Shown here: piece by piece, positions 40,563 to 51,395 of the stretch
Position numbering within the stretch: position 1 is the first letter of the stretch
Layout: every line of letters starts with the position of its first letter
Assembly (NCBI GenBank): GCA_948567375.1
Contig: OX419757.1
Coordinates: 59,768,001-59,832,000 of the forward strand
From: Lunularia cruciata
Taxonomy: Eukaryota; Streptophyta; Marchantiopsida; Lunulariales; Lunulariaceae
Direction of reading: 5' to 3'
Length of the DNA stretch: 64,000 bases
Notes under the pieces: model-generated
What the model was told of the DNA's origin: nothing
The model's input: only the letters and a program-made list of their open reading frames with translations
The model's database searches: none
Made by a program: the position numbers and the translations under genes

Positions 40563-43500
40563 ATGGCTGTGGTCGAGCGGGCTGAGAGCAGCGATGTGCG
40601 GACATCGCGATATTATCGCAAGGAGCGGATAGAGGCAATGAGAAAAGTGCTGGAGCAGACAAAGCTGAGTAAGCCGAAACCAGGATTGCCAACGCACCAG
40701 CATGAGAGGGGAATAGGACCTGCGACGGTACTTGCCATTGGCACGGCACATCCTCCCACAGCGTTTGAGCAGGTCGACTATCCGGATTTCTACTTTGACA
40801 TCACCGGGTGCAGTGACAATACGGCTCTTAAATCGAAATTTCGGCGCATATGTAAGTTCCCCTTGGAAAGGTCGTCAGTTTGAAGTCGTGCTCTTCCTGT
40901 CCGGTTGAAATAGCCGTCATGTTGGTTTTCCTTTCAATCACGCGTTGTTTAGTCAAGGATGTCAAGGTAGAGTCTGGGAGTCTGGAAGGTGGTTATTACA
41001 GGACCTTCTGTGTAGCCATTTCAACATTTACTCATGGCCCACCTCTCAAACGTGATGATAAGCACTAAGACTAGCAGGGCCGTAAAGTACCAGGTTGAGC
41101 TTCGTGGTGGCGCTGCAGTGAAGGTTCCTGCGACTCCTCAAAAGTAGAACTTGTACCTACTCTAACGAATTATATTGAAGTGCTCACTTTTGAGTCGCAG
41201 TGTATCCGGAGAAACCCTGTTGCAATGTGGATGTTTGAGGTTCCTTTAGCGTAACGAAAGCCTCCTCGGAAGATCCATAGCTTAAACCTGGTATGAAGTG
41301 TAGGAATGTTTTACTGACCAAGTTGTGAACTTGTTCATACCTTATATTAATGGTTGGATTGAATTTCTGAAGGACGACGATCTTTGGTAACTCTTTCTCT
41401 TCCCCGTATACTAGCTGGATCGAGAAGTAACTACAATACGCACACGCGGAATTTGTTTCTTGCTTCACCTTCCTAAGGGCCTACTGTGGCACATCAGCAA
41501 TGTTCTCGACCTTTTCAGTACCCATGGACTTCGAGTGAAAATGAGGTTTATTGAAGACCACAGTGGTTGGACGACATGCCCAAATAATGTGTGGGGTACG
41601 GGACGTTAAGATCATATCAAGCACACCAGCTTATTATGAGGAGAACCATCACTCAAGGGCCAATCTGAGACTAGTTCCATTAACAGTCTTCGTCATAGAA
41701 CACTGAGTCATCTGCTTAGCAGTGTGGCCGAGGGTGATAGTAAACTGCTTAGTTTATTATCACAAGTAAACTGTCTTTGGTTTTAGTCTGCTGGAAATCA
41801 CTGTTGTTGAGGAGCTGCTTTCTAAATAACTTCTTTATAGTACCCTGAGACAAGAAAGGAGAAAGATTCGACCTCAACTCAACTACCATGGGACTTGGGG
41901 TTGTGATGTTAGCTTCTACATCATCCTACTATTTCTTGTTCATTTGCATCCTTTTGAATATTTGATTTTGTACATCATCACTCTTGGTCTTCTCTAGAAC
42001 GTCTCATCGAAGGTTAGTAGCCAGAATCGAAGACGTACGAGTGACGAATTTAAATTAAAAAGAAAATCTATGGTTGATTGACGACATGTGAATATCTCCT
42101 GTCTGCTTGTAGCAAGATCCTGTCGTAAGCAGTGTCCTATCTAGGTCGAGAAAGTGCACGGCCGAGCTTGTTCTTGAGTTTCGATTGGCTGATCCAGGAA
42201 ATCTGAAGAAAGCTCCACAGTTACCCTTAACTAAGTCTGCAATACACAAAGAAACATTATCATAAACAAGTCAGACTTCTGATATCCAATATTTGTTATT
42301 GATCGCAGTAAAGGAAACCTGGATGAGTCCTTTTGTTGGTGATAGTAATGAATTCTGCGACGGCTTAGGTGTAAATTTGTATCTGGTCCGTACATCTGGT
42401 GGGTTTCGGGTTTGTCTTCGTCTATACAGAGGAAGAAGCGGGGTGACAGAAATAACTGCATACATTTTCGTCTAATAGCTTTTATTGCCCGGATTTTGTA
42501 GGCGAGAGGTCAGGCATTGACCGAAGATATTTTCATCTAACTCACGAAGTGCTCAAAGAAAATCCTTCCATATGCACGTATATGGACGGATCATTGGACG
42601 CTCGGCAAGAAATTGCTATCAGGGAAGTGCCGAGGTTGGCAGAAAAGGCAGCAATAAAGGTGTTGCAGGAATGGGGCCAGTCAAGGTCGCTCATCACACA
42701 CGTCGTCTTTGCCACCACAAGCGGTATTAACATGCCAGGTGCTGATCTTACTCTCACAAGAATGCTAGGACTTAAGCCTAGCGTTAGTCGGGTGATGCTC
42801 TACCAGCAAGGTTCTCTAGGTGGATCGACAGCCCTGAGAGTTGCTAAGGACCTGGCCGAGAACAACAAAGGTGCTCGAGTGTTAACAGTGGTGTCGGAAA
42901 TCACGTGCTTCACTTTTCGTGCTCCTCATGAAGAGCATATGGACAATTTGGTCGGTGCTTCAATCTACAGGTTGGTCAGGTTTCTTTCGAGTGAACTGTG
43001 AGGATAAAAGCAGTAGCAAGTATAGTTTGCAAGTATAGTATGTCTGGAGGGTATCCGGAGACCCGAGCCTATTCAGTATGGGCTTCCCCGATTGTGGAAC
43101 ATAAGGATCCTTGTTTCCTCTTTGACCTCTCTTTTCATTGTATAATTGTTTTCTCTCTAGAATCTATAATGGTGATAGATACCTTAATGGAATCATATGG
43201 ACATGGATTTGTGATTTCCTTGTGTGCGAGGAAAGAAACATATAGAGATTCTCAAGCAGAGATTTCATTTACATTATGGACTTTTTGGCATGTCTTAGTA
43301 ACCGTCCTGTTGCTGTTCCTAACAAACTTGAGCTGTGTATCAGTGACGGAGCTTCCGCCCTGATTATTGGATCCGATCCTAAACCTGGGCTCGAAATGCC
43401 TCTCTATGAAATACATTGGTGCGGCCAAACCATACTGCCAGAGAGCGATGGTGCTATTGAGGGTCGGCTGAGTCAGGCTGGGCTCATATACCATTTGATG

Positions 43501-44212
43501 AAAGACGTACCAGGGCTCATGTCTAGAAATAGTCGGCCTATACTTACTGAAGCCAGCGAGGTAATTCGTTTCACTCGTGTAGGATACATCGTACTCACAT
43601 GAATTCTTCTTTACGAAAGTTCTAGTTTGATTTTTCTAGGAAACAATTATTATTTCGAAGTTAAAAATGTCATAAGCTAGGTGGATATTATCTTTCTCTT
43701 GTGCTTGTGTTCTGCTCTGTCATGGTATGACGGAATACCGTCCTATGTCTTTCAACTTTTCCTTAGAAATTGTGACTCTCCAAGTCAACCATTAGCGGAC
43801 CGAGCAAAATCTTAAAGACATTGCCTTTTATTGGGGTTGACGATACCTCATGGCTATCTTGGATATTTATTCACGCACCCGTTCACGTATGGTGACTTGT
43901 CAGGTGGCGGACTTCCCCGAGTGGAATGATGTCTTTTGGTGCGTGCACCCAGGAGGTCGTCCTCTTCTAGACGAGGTGGAGAGGACGTTGCATCTACACC
44001 CTGACAAACTGCAAGCCACCAGAGAGGTTCTAAGAGACTATGGTAACATGGCTGGCACAAGTGTACTTTTCATCCTCGAGCAGTTAAGGAAAAGGTCCGT
44101 TGAGCAGGAGCTCCCTACCACAGGTGAGGGGTGTGAGTGGGGTATTGTTCTCGGAATAGGCCCGGGACTCACTGTTGAGGTTGCAGTGCTGAGGAGCTGC
44201 CCCACGTTTTAG
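40563..44212 (+). CDS. Type III polyketide synthase (chalcone synthase superfamily), catalytic Cys replaced by Ser, four exons
   Basis: Exons 40,563-40,851, 42,502-42,970, 43,344-43,560 and 43,904-44,212 join in frame through GT-AG introns into 427 codons. Family enzymes condense a CoA starter with malonyl-CoA in the cytosol to make chalcones, stilbenes or related polyketides. Intron 1 splits the Cys97 codon after its first base, the conserved plant position. Family landmarks fit alfalfa CHS numbering plus 37: the catalytic His is H340 (V-H-P-G-G), Asn is N373 (Y-G-N-M), and the cyclisation Gly is G293. The catalytic Cys164 position is Ser201 (Q-Q-G-S-L, codon 42,813-42,815). Gatekeepers Phe215 and Phe265 are Tyr252 and Tyr302, and G-F-G-P-G is G-I-G-P-G. 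The N-terminus is about 40 residues longer than usual. Introns 2 and 3 are unusual for the family. Condensing activity is doubtful; a non-catalytic or altered role, or an early pseudogene, is possible. Confidence 0.88.
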
Positions 44213-45600
44213 AAGGCAACAAAAGTCAATCGCACTCCCGAAAACAAGAGTTGCCAGCTTGATAAGATCCAACTGGTCGTTGTAAACAAGAGTATAAACC
44301 GATTACTTGAGGTATTATCTGCAGGCAAACCCCAGTAAGCAATGACGAGAGTACTTGCTGGTTTCCGACAGTAGTATGTTTTGACCGCAAATTTAGCAGC
44401 AGGCAGTCTGGGCGTTTGAGAAGCTTAGCCAGGAGGGTGATCCGGTTTAGGATGTAGGTTAGCAAGACGTGATGGAGTTCTTGGAGAGGGGTGCTCGATA
44501 TAATGTACAGCTAGAGCGAGGTTTGGTTTCATCCGTGTTTCAGTTAGAGAGCTTGGGGATTGACCACGGAGGTTTGGTAGTAGGTTCTGCGTTTAGGTTC
44601 AGGAGATAGTATATTCACTTGGCCTGGAGGCAATTTAGCGTAATTCGGGTTCTTTTTGGACTCCAGTCCTGTGTAACGTGTTAAGTATATCACATTTTAG
44701 TTGTAGGGAAGTTTGAAGGAAAGCTGTAGGACGGCGATCAACTATCGAACTGGGCAGTTAGTGTCTAAGTTAGTATTTAGCCTACTTGTATACTGTTATA
44801 GGCGTCACGGTTCCAGTTGTAATAAGTGTGTCCCATATAGAAGGCTCCAAATGAGGATTGTGTAAAATAGACGTTCTGTAGGTCTGGTATCAAAGGTAAT
44901 ACTTAGTGAGTGATGAGTATGGTGTAGGCTTCATTAGGTCATGAAGCCCGGATGTGATTAGTGGAGATGAAAACTGCTAAATTAAGGAGTTTTCTTGGCA
45001 GGGCGCAAAGTGTCCGATGCCCTGTCTTCAATGTGTCTGATGTGAGATGATTTACCATTCCAGATCTAGTGAGCTCTCAATGATGTCGTGACTGTCTGAT
45101 GAGATGTTTACACCTTCCGCCTTGGTTTCACGCAAAACCTGATATCATGTAGTTCTAAGTTTCAGCCCTTGTACACGAACTCTTGAGATGGGTTGAGTAG
45201 GAATTTACTGCATCCCACATGACAGAATATATGCATCCAGTCGATCTTGCCTTCATATACAGTGCTCTTGGCGGGGGAGAAGTAGACATGGTTATCTTGT
45301 GAAGATTAATTTGTGGTTGAAATGACTTCTTCTTTGTTGAATTGCATCCGCTCTTCTCTTTTAGAACGGAGTAGTGAGCATGGAACTTTATTAGTAATTA
45401 ATTCATGTGTAGAATCTTTTGCACTACCATTTGACTACCCAGTTGTGCAGAAGCACTCATGAAGAAGAATGCAATTGGTATTTTAGAGTCTTAAGTTTGT
45501 TCATATCGACATTGAACCTCGAATTTTGCTACAGTAGATCCTGAGGGCTTGAAAGAAATTCATTCCTGCACTTTTTCTCTTTCCAGTGCATCTTCAATCT
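44213..45600. other. Intergenic region downstream of the polyketide synthase
   Basis: No gene seen. It contains the 3' UTR of the synthase and GT-rich plain sequence. Confidence 0.5.
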
Positions 45601-45659
45601 GCCAACAGGTTCACCAATAGCTACCATGATGGGGAAGCTGTCACAACAAGTTTATCGTT

Positions 45660-48600
45660 ATAAGAGAAGAGAATGGATTATGTCAACCGAGAGCTTTTAC
45701 TTCTGAATGCATCATCGGGTAATTCTGCTCTGTTTTGCTTGCTTCTCTACTAATCGATGTTTTCTTTCAGGCATCACCAGGGTACGTCTCGATTCCTTTC
45801 CTTTCGCGTGCTCACGCTTATGCACCCTTTCTTTGTTCGTAATTATTCTGAGATCTGCTTATTCCTATTCCTGCACTTTCGGTGACCCTTCCCTTCCAAT
45901 TTCCACCAAATTATGATTGGCTTTATAGAAACTACTACATGACCTTGCTGGGTCCCGCATAAGTTCCAGCGTTTCCTTACTTCGCACTGTTACTGCTATG
46001 ACCAGCACTTCTGCAAGCAACCGAATTTGCCTTAGCACTCGTGAGCTTTCGAACAGAAACTCGGTACGAGGGGTATTGGCATTCGTCCAGCTACTTCGGC
46101 ACTGGGTTAGACACTGATAAAGCCGTTTGTGCTTTCGTGGAGGATTACTATGACCGGTTTCTCATGCTTTAGGACTCATGCCAACAACCTCAGTGTGAAC
46201 CCCTCAGTATGTCTTTAATATCATGCATGAGAGGGATTCGATATTTATACCGTCAGCCATAGCTCTTAATTCTCTCATTAATTTGTGGTCCTCGTTTCTT
46301 GTGCTCCCACTTCGCTGCCCCACTTTCCCATCAGCACTAATTTGCCAATCACACCCGTCTTACACCCCTTCGCCCTCACATAAATTGCCTCTACCTCTCT
46401 CATAATTCTCGCTCCCTTTATTCTTTGTTGACTTTTCTTGTTCTTCGATGATGATCTCTCTCCTTAGTGGATTTACTATCTTATACTTTAGAACGCATCA
46501 ATGGGTAACTTTGCTATGTTTTGCTTGCTTTTTGTATTAATCTATATTTCCTTTCAGGTATTAACGAGGTATATCTCGAGACGTTTTGTTTTCTTGCTCA
46601 CGATTTTGCATTCTTCCTTTGCCTATTGATTATTTTGCAGTTCGATTTATTCTGCTTATACCTATTCCTGCTTCATAAGTTCCTGCTTTTTCCTTACTTA
46701 GCATTGTTATTACTGTGAGCGGCACTTTTGGGAGTTGTCCAGTTGCCTGACATCCGAGATAAGTCCTACTTGACATTGCTGGTCCACACATCATTATCCA
46801 CCGTTTTCTCTTCTCAGCACTTTTCTCAGCCCTGTTTCTACTATGAGCGCCACTTTGAGGAGCAACCGAGTTTACCTTGGCACTCATGAGCTTTCGAACA
46901 GAAACTCGGTACGAGGGGTATTGACATTTCGCTCAGTTACTTCAGCACTGCGTTAGGGACTGATGAAGTAGTAAGTGCTTTTGTGAAGGTTTACTATGGC
47001 CGCCATCTGCTTCATTCAGTTGCTTAGAGTTTTATAACTCATGCGTCCATAGTGCATGCTGCGATATACTTCGGACTTCTGTCTATCTGAATCTTTCTCG
47101 TCTGGCTCATCAAGTCGATTTTATTTCTCTACATGTACTATTGTTCTGTTTCCGCTTGTCCGGTGCATGTTACTGGTATACAGGTATTACTTTTGATTGG
47201 ATTCCAGGTTATGTTTATTCATGCTTTCATTCGATCAGATATCCGCCATCTTGTATACTTTACATATCTTGCATCTCATTCAGTGAGTTCTGGATCTCCC
47301 ATGCCTCGAACGGCTTCTGACCTCATTTCTCTGTATCCAGTCCTCTAATGCCTTGCTCTGCTTCCTCCGTTCAGAGAGTAGAAGCCCTCTTCTGAACGGG
47401 CTTCTACTCTCTTTTTTCTCATACCCAGTGGTCATTTCGCTCCGACCCTCAACCATTACATCAAGCACTCCTCTCCCACTTCGCTCCAGACCACACATCA
47501 TCACCTAATGCTCCCGCGAATGTGGTCTGTTCCATGGTTCCCACCCGTTTTCGACTTTACGGTTCCCCGCCCGCCTTCCGTTCGTAGACTGTTCAAGGTT
47601 TCATATGCGTTCATCGGTCTGCGTTTACACGTTGTTTACTACTACTCTACACGCTTTGCTTTGCGATTAGTGATTGCACGTTGTTGTACATTTCTCTATG
47701 GGTCTTTGGTTACATGTTGTTCTCGATTTCTTTACATGAGTTATTCAGCGAGTTCTTTACATGCGTTGCTTAAAGCCTTTCGTTTACACGGTAGTTAGCA
47801 GTTTCTCTGCGTGTTGTTATCTTCTGATCATTTTATGATGTCGGTGCGTTGCCTTACTTTCGAATTGCGAGTTGCACTTCATCTCCTTTCCACATGTTCC
47901 TTTTATTTAGTTTTGCTTTCATTTCATTGGCATTCCATCTGCAGTACATACATATGTCCTTAATGAGTTCCCGATCTCCCGTTCCTCGAATAGCTTCTGC
48001 TCTCATCGCTCATATCCAGTCCTCTTATGCCTCGCTCCGACTCAGCCAAGACAAATCCAATCCTCTCCCACTTCGCTCCACTCCACTCATATCCAGTCCT
48101 CTTATGCTTCGCTCCGACTCAGCCAAGACAAATCCAACCCTCTCCCCACTTCGCTCCACTCCACCCATCCTCAACTAATGCTCTTTCTATCACTACTAGC
48201 TCGATGTTTGCCTGTTTCATGGTTCCTACACGACTTTCAATTTCAAGGTTCCTGCCCGACTCTCGATTTCAGATTACTTCAATCTTCACGTTTTGCTTGT
48301 AGGGTCGATTACCCGATGTATAATATTTCTCGATATGCGTCGCTTAGCTGTTACCGATTACGCGATGCTTACTAGTTCTATAGATGTGTTGCTCTCAATA
48401 TGTTACGATTATGCTTTTACTTCAGTTTACATCCGATTTGTTAGAATCAGTTATCTCATTTACGGATTTAATTCTCATCTCGATTTGCACATGTACCTTG
48501 ACACTAATGAGCTTTCGAACAGAAACTCTGTTCGAGGAGTGATGAGATTTGCTCAACTAATTCGGCACTACGTCTGGCACTGATGAAGTCGCACGTGCTT

Positions 48601-48780
48601 TCAGGGAGCCATATTATGGCCGCCTTCGGCTTCCTTTGGTTGTCTGATCGTTTCAAGACTCATGCTTCCATAGCGCATGATGCGATATACTCTATCCAAT
48701 CCCCTACCACAAAGCTCTACTTCCCCGCCCTTTGAAAGATTTCTACTCTACTTTTTCATACCTGAAACCAGTTATCGATT
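45660..48780. repeat. Cluster of diverged local duplications
   Basis: A ~120-bp block starting at GAGCTTTCGAACAGAAACTC occurs three times (about 46,034-46,150, 46,880-47,000 and 48,500-48,620). A second block (GCATCRWYGGGTAA...TTTCTTTCAGG) occurs at about 45,707 and 46,496. A 77-bp unit is repeated in tandem at 48,011-48,087 and 48,088-48,165. No open frame persists across copies, so this is non-coding repeat DNA of unknown type between the two convergent genes. Confidence 0.7.
47367..47412. other. Strong hairpin with two alternative pairings, followed by a T run
   Basis: AGAGAGTAGAAGCCC (47,373-47,387) pairs perfectly with 47,398-47,412 across a 10-base loop. A competing 9-bp pairing, CCGTTCAGA (47,367-47,375) with TCTGAACGG (47,391-47,399), overlaps it. 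A T run (47,412-47,417) follows. Confidence 0.75.
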
Positions 48781-49260
48781 CGATCAATTCTTAGACAAAA
48801 CCTTACTCTCCCCGACTTCTTGTTCTTATTACTTGACATTGGTTTCATAAAACTGCAGATAAGTCAATATGAGGCTAATCTATCTTCGTTTACAAGTGGT
48901 TTCTTATATTTCCTGATATGTTTTGTTTTACGTTAACTCTGCGTTTAGGTTTTCATGTCATTTTACAGGTATTAGTCTCGGTTTACAATCTCCATTCGAT
49001 TTATTCAATTTGTTTTCAATAGTTTCTCATTAGCTTACTTCGCAATTTCTTGACATGACTTGACTCGGTTTACAATCTACATTCGATTTATTCATTTTGT
49101 TTTTGATGGTTTCAATTTCTTGATATGATTTGACTTTTCATTTTCTCAGTACACATTGGTTCACAGATTCTTCACATGAAGTCATTGATGTTCGTTGCTT
49201 GATAATACATGCATTTTATGAATTAGATTTTAATTTATATGCATTTAAAGAGTTCTGGAT

Positions 49261-49281
49261 CCCTCGTTCCTCGAACGAGGG
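49261..49281. repeat. Perfect inverted repeat, 9-bp arms
   Basis: CCCTCGTTC, three bases, GAACGAGGG. Similar GAACRAGGG-type words occur in the repeat cluster to the left. Confidence 0.85.
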
Positions 49282-49339
49282 ACGGCTTCTTCTGTCCTCA
49301 TATATCCAATATCACGTGCAGCAGTGTAAACAAATGACC

Positions 49340-50204
49340 TCACACTGACGGGGAACGTGGTGGGGTGGAGTTGGAAGTGCATGGAACTCGCGCATGTGTG
49401 TTCTCTGCAATGTGATGGTTAAGTCAAGCTGTGATAACGCTCAAGCTCGCTCCGGACTATCACAGGAATAATAGGCATGCTATGCATCACATGCCACTAT
49501 ATCACAGCAGTAAAAAGCGTCATGATTTTGGATTGACTAATCATTCTCAAGCATCAAGTACGCACGTTCCCTAGAGACTTAGACCAAATGCTAGCAATCC
49601 AACAATAGCATCATCCTGACGCATACACCTCCGCCTCAAGAGCCCCAATGTTGAGGCACATATATACGTTCCTCGCTTGTTTCACATGTAGGAAATGGAG
49701 TTAGAAACAATTTTTAACTTTTGACATCACGGTTTATTCTGCTATCAATTTAGCACTATCTACGCTTCATTTCCTCGTCTCGGTTCCCGAAAGCGGTATT
49801 TGAACAAAATCGTTCTTTATTGCTATGTAGCGGATTAACTAATGAATCCTTAGATCGAAATAGAGGAATAGTAGAGAAATTGAAGTTTTTGTCCTATCTG
49901 TTGTCACTATGCCTTCACGTTTCCGCTTCTTATTGCAAAGTTGCTGCATAGCTCTTTGTAATCTAATTGTAAGCGAAGCATCTTGTTTACGTCGAATTAC
50001 CTGCTCGATGTGATTATAATATCTAGCTAAGTGCTATTATATCACTAGGGAAAAGAGAACTGAACTTCTTCTTCCAGGGACGTGCACAAGATTGGACGAG
50101 CCGCACGGGAAACAACTCCGAGACCCTGTAAAGGTGACATCCAACTAGGCACTAGATAGTCCAGACAGATACTGCAATCACAACTGCTATGAAGAATAAT
50201 TAAA
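49340..50204. other. Intergenic region downstream of the polyphenol oxidase
   Basis: No gene and no KFDV-domain coding sequence was found in any frame here. It would contain the 3' UTR of the oxidase gene. Confidence 0.5.
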
Positions 50205-51395
50205 TTATGGAGTGTAATTCATCCAGCTAGCGTCGTTTACTGTCTGATACTTGTACCCGAACTCTTCCATGACTAAGGAATCTCGCACGCTAACTCTTCT
50301 AATAGTCGCTGTCTCATCGTAGAAAAGGAATTCTCCGTCCAAGTAATCTGGATCAGTAATGTGAACACGCCCTTCACCCGGCAAAGTATACCAGATGCCC
50401 CACAATCTGTCAACATTCGCGTGAACAGGCCAGAAAATTGGGTCCTTAGCTGAAGTATCCACCACGCCCATTTCACCCCCTGTCCACCAATGGGTGCTGG
50501 CGTGAGCCGTCTGTTCGACCGTTCCGGCTCCCAGTGCTGGATCAAGCAACTGGTAGTCTCCCACTCTGTAGGGTCTTCCCATCATTGTTCTGGTGTTGTT
50601 CCCATTGGTCACCATACCCCTATGCATGACGGCTCGGTTATTTGGGACAACAACATCTGCTGTGCGCAAAGGAACGTTCAATCTTTCCTGGACTGTGAGT
50701 CCAAGGTCTACGGGTAAACCAAGAGTTTTTGCTCTCTCTGAACGGTTCCAGTACACATATGCGGTCGATATATTGTAGATCTCTGGGAAAAGATCACCTC
50801 GCTCATAGCAGCCTTCTGGATCTGGAGCTTCTTCTGACTGTGACACTGTAGCGCCACTGTCCCAGTTCCAGAAATGAAGGGTGAAATCGGGATCATTAAG
50901 CACATGTCGCAGGATCCTCTCGTGGAAGTAGGTGAAATATCGGTGCCAAGGGTAGAAAAACCAGCTGAAGTGGACATCGGTGGTGATATTGGTGCCTTGC
51001 TGTACGAAAGATCCTGTTCCGTAAGCGCAATGCAGTCTACTTTGCTGATATAGAGATCGCGGATCCTCGTCAGGAAGATTTAGCAAGATCTTATATGCCT
51101 TATTCAACTTCTTCTTGTAGACTTTAAGCTCCCTGCCCTTCAAACATTGCAAAGCTTTTCTTATTCTAAGAGGTTTAGCCACATCTCTTTTCGGATGAAA
51201 ATTGACGATTTCTCCCTTGTACTCCAATGGACAACAATAACGAGTTTGGTTATCGCTAAACCCAGGTACGCAGCCATCAAATGACCATTTGATTGGTGCA
51301 GGCTCAACAGATGGGGTCAATGTTGCCAGCCAAACGCAGCACATCAGCAATTGAAGGCTAAGCACGGGGACCCAGTGTCTCGCGTTAGCTGCCAT
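50205..51395 (-). CDS. Polyphenol oxidase (tyrosinase/catechol oxidase family), secreted type, lacking the KFDV domain
   Basis: Oxidises phenols or catechols to quinones with a dinuclear copper site. Start chosen at ATG 51,395 (396 codons), because it puts a hydrophobic signal (residues 9-28) at the N-terminus; the frame is open a further 43 codons upstream. The conserved Cys-rich N-terminus follows (C42, C54-C55-P). CuA ligands are H122 (L-H-C-A-Y), H142 and H151 (P-W-H-R). CuB ligands are H298 and H302 (A-H-A-S-T-H-W-W) and H325 (V-H-A-N-V-D-R-L-W). The DWL domain is present (D-P-D-Y-L-D-G-E-F-L-F-Y-D) and the protein ends right after it at W-M-N-Y-T-P. Oddities: Gly126 stands where family members have the thioether-forming Cys, the usual H-H before A/S-N-x-D-R is V-H, and the C-terminal KFDV domain is absent. 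Four N-glycosylation sequons fit secretion. Single exon; convergent with the polyketide synthase. Confidence 0.93.
   Translation of the reverse strand: MAANARHWVPVLSLQLLMCCVWLATLTPSVEPAPIKWSFDGCVPGFSDNQTRYCCPLEYKGEIVNFHPKRDVAKPLRIRKALQCLKGRELKVYKKKLNKAYKILLNLPDEDPRSLYQQSRLHCAYGTGSFVQQGTNITTDVHFSWFFYPWHRYFTYFHERILRHVLNDPDFTLHFWNWDSGATVSQSEEAPDPEGCYERGDLFPEIYNISTAYVYWNRSERAKTLGLPVDLGLTVQERLNVPLRTADVVVPNNRAVMHRGMVTNGNNTRTMMGRPYRVGDYQLLDPALGAGTVEQTAHASTHWWTGGEMGVVDTSAKDPIFWPVHANVDRLWGIWYTLPGEGRVHITDPDYLDGEFLFYDETATIRRVSVRDSLVMEEFGYKYQTVNDASWMNYTP

Noticed and set aside
41184-42475. Open frames inside intron 1 of the polyketide synthase
   Set aside because: There is no domain and no coding similarity. 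They lie in a clean GT-AG intron.
43276-43343. Upstream extension of exon 3
   Set aside because: The frame is open before 43,344, but the family alignment has no room for it. The acceptor at 43,342-43,343 gives exact family length.
45707-48583. Ser/Leu/Phe-rich frames between the two host genes
   Set aside because: They overlap diverged duplications, do not persist between copies, and resemble translations of TC-rich DNA.
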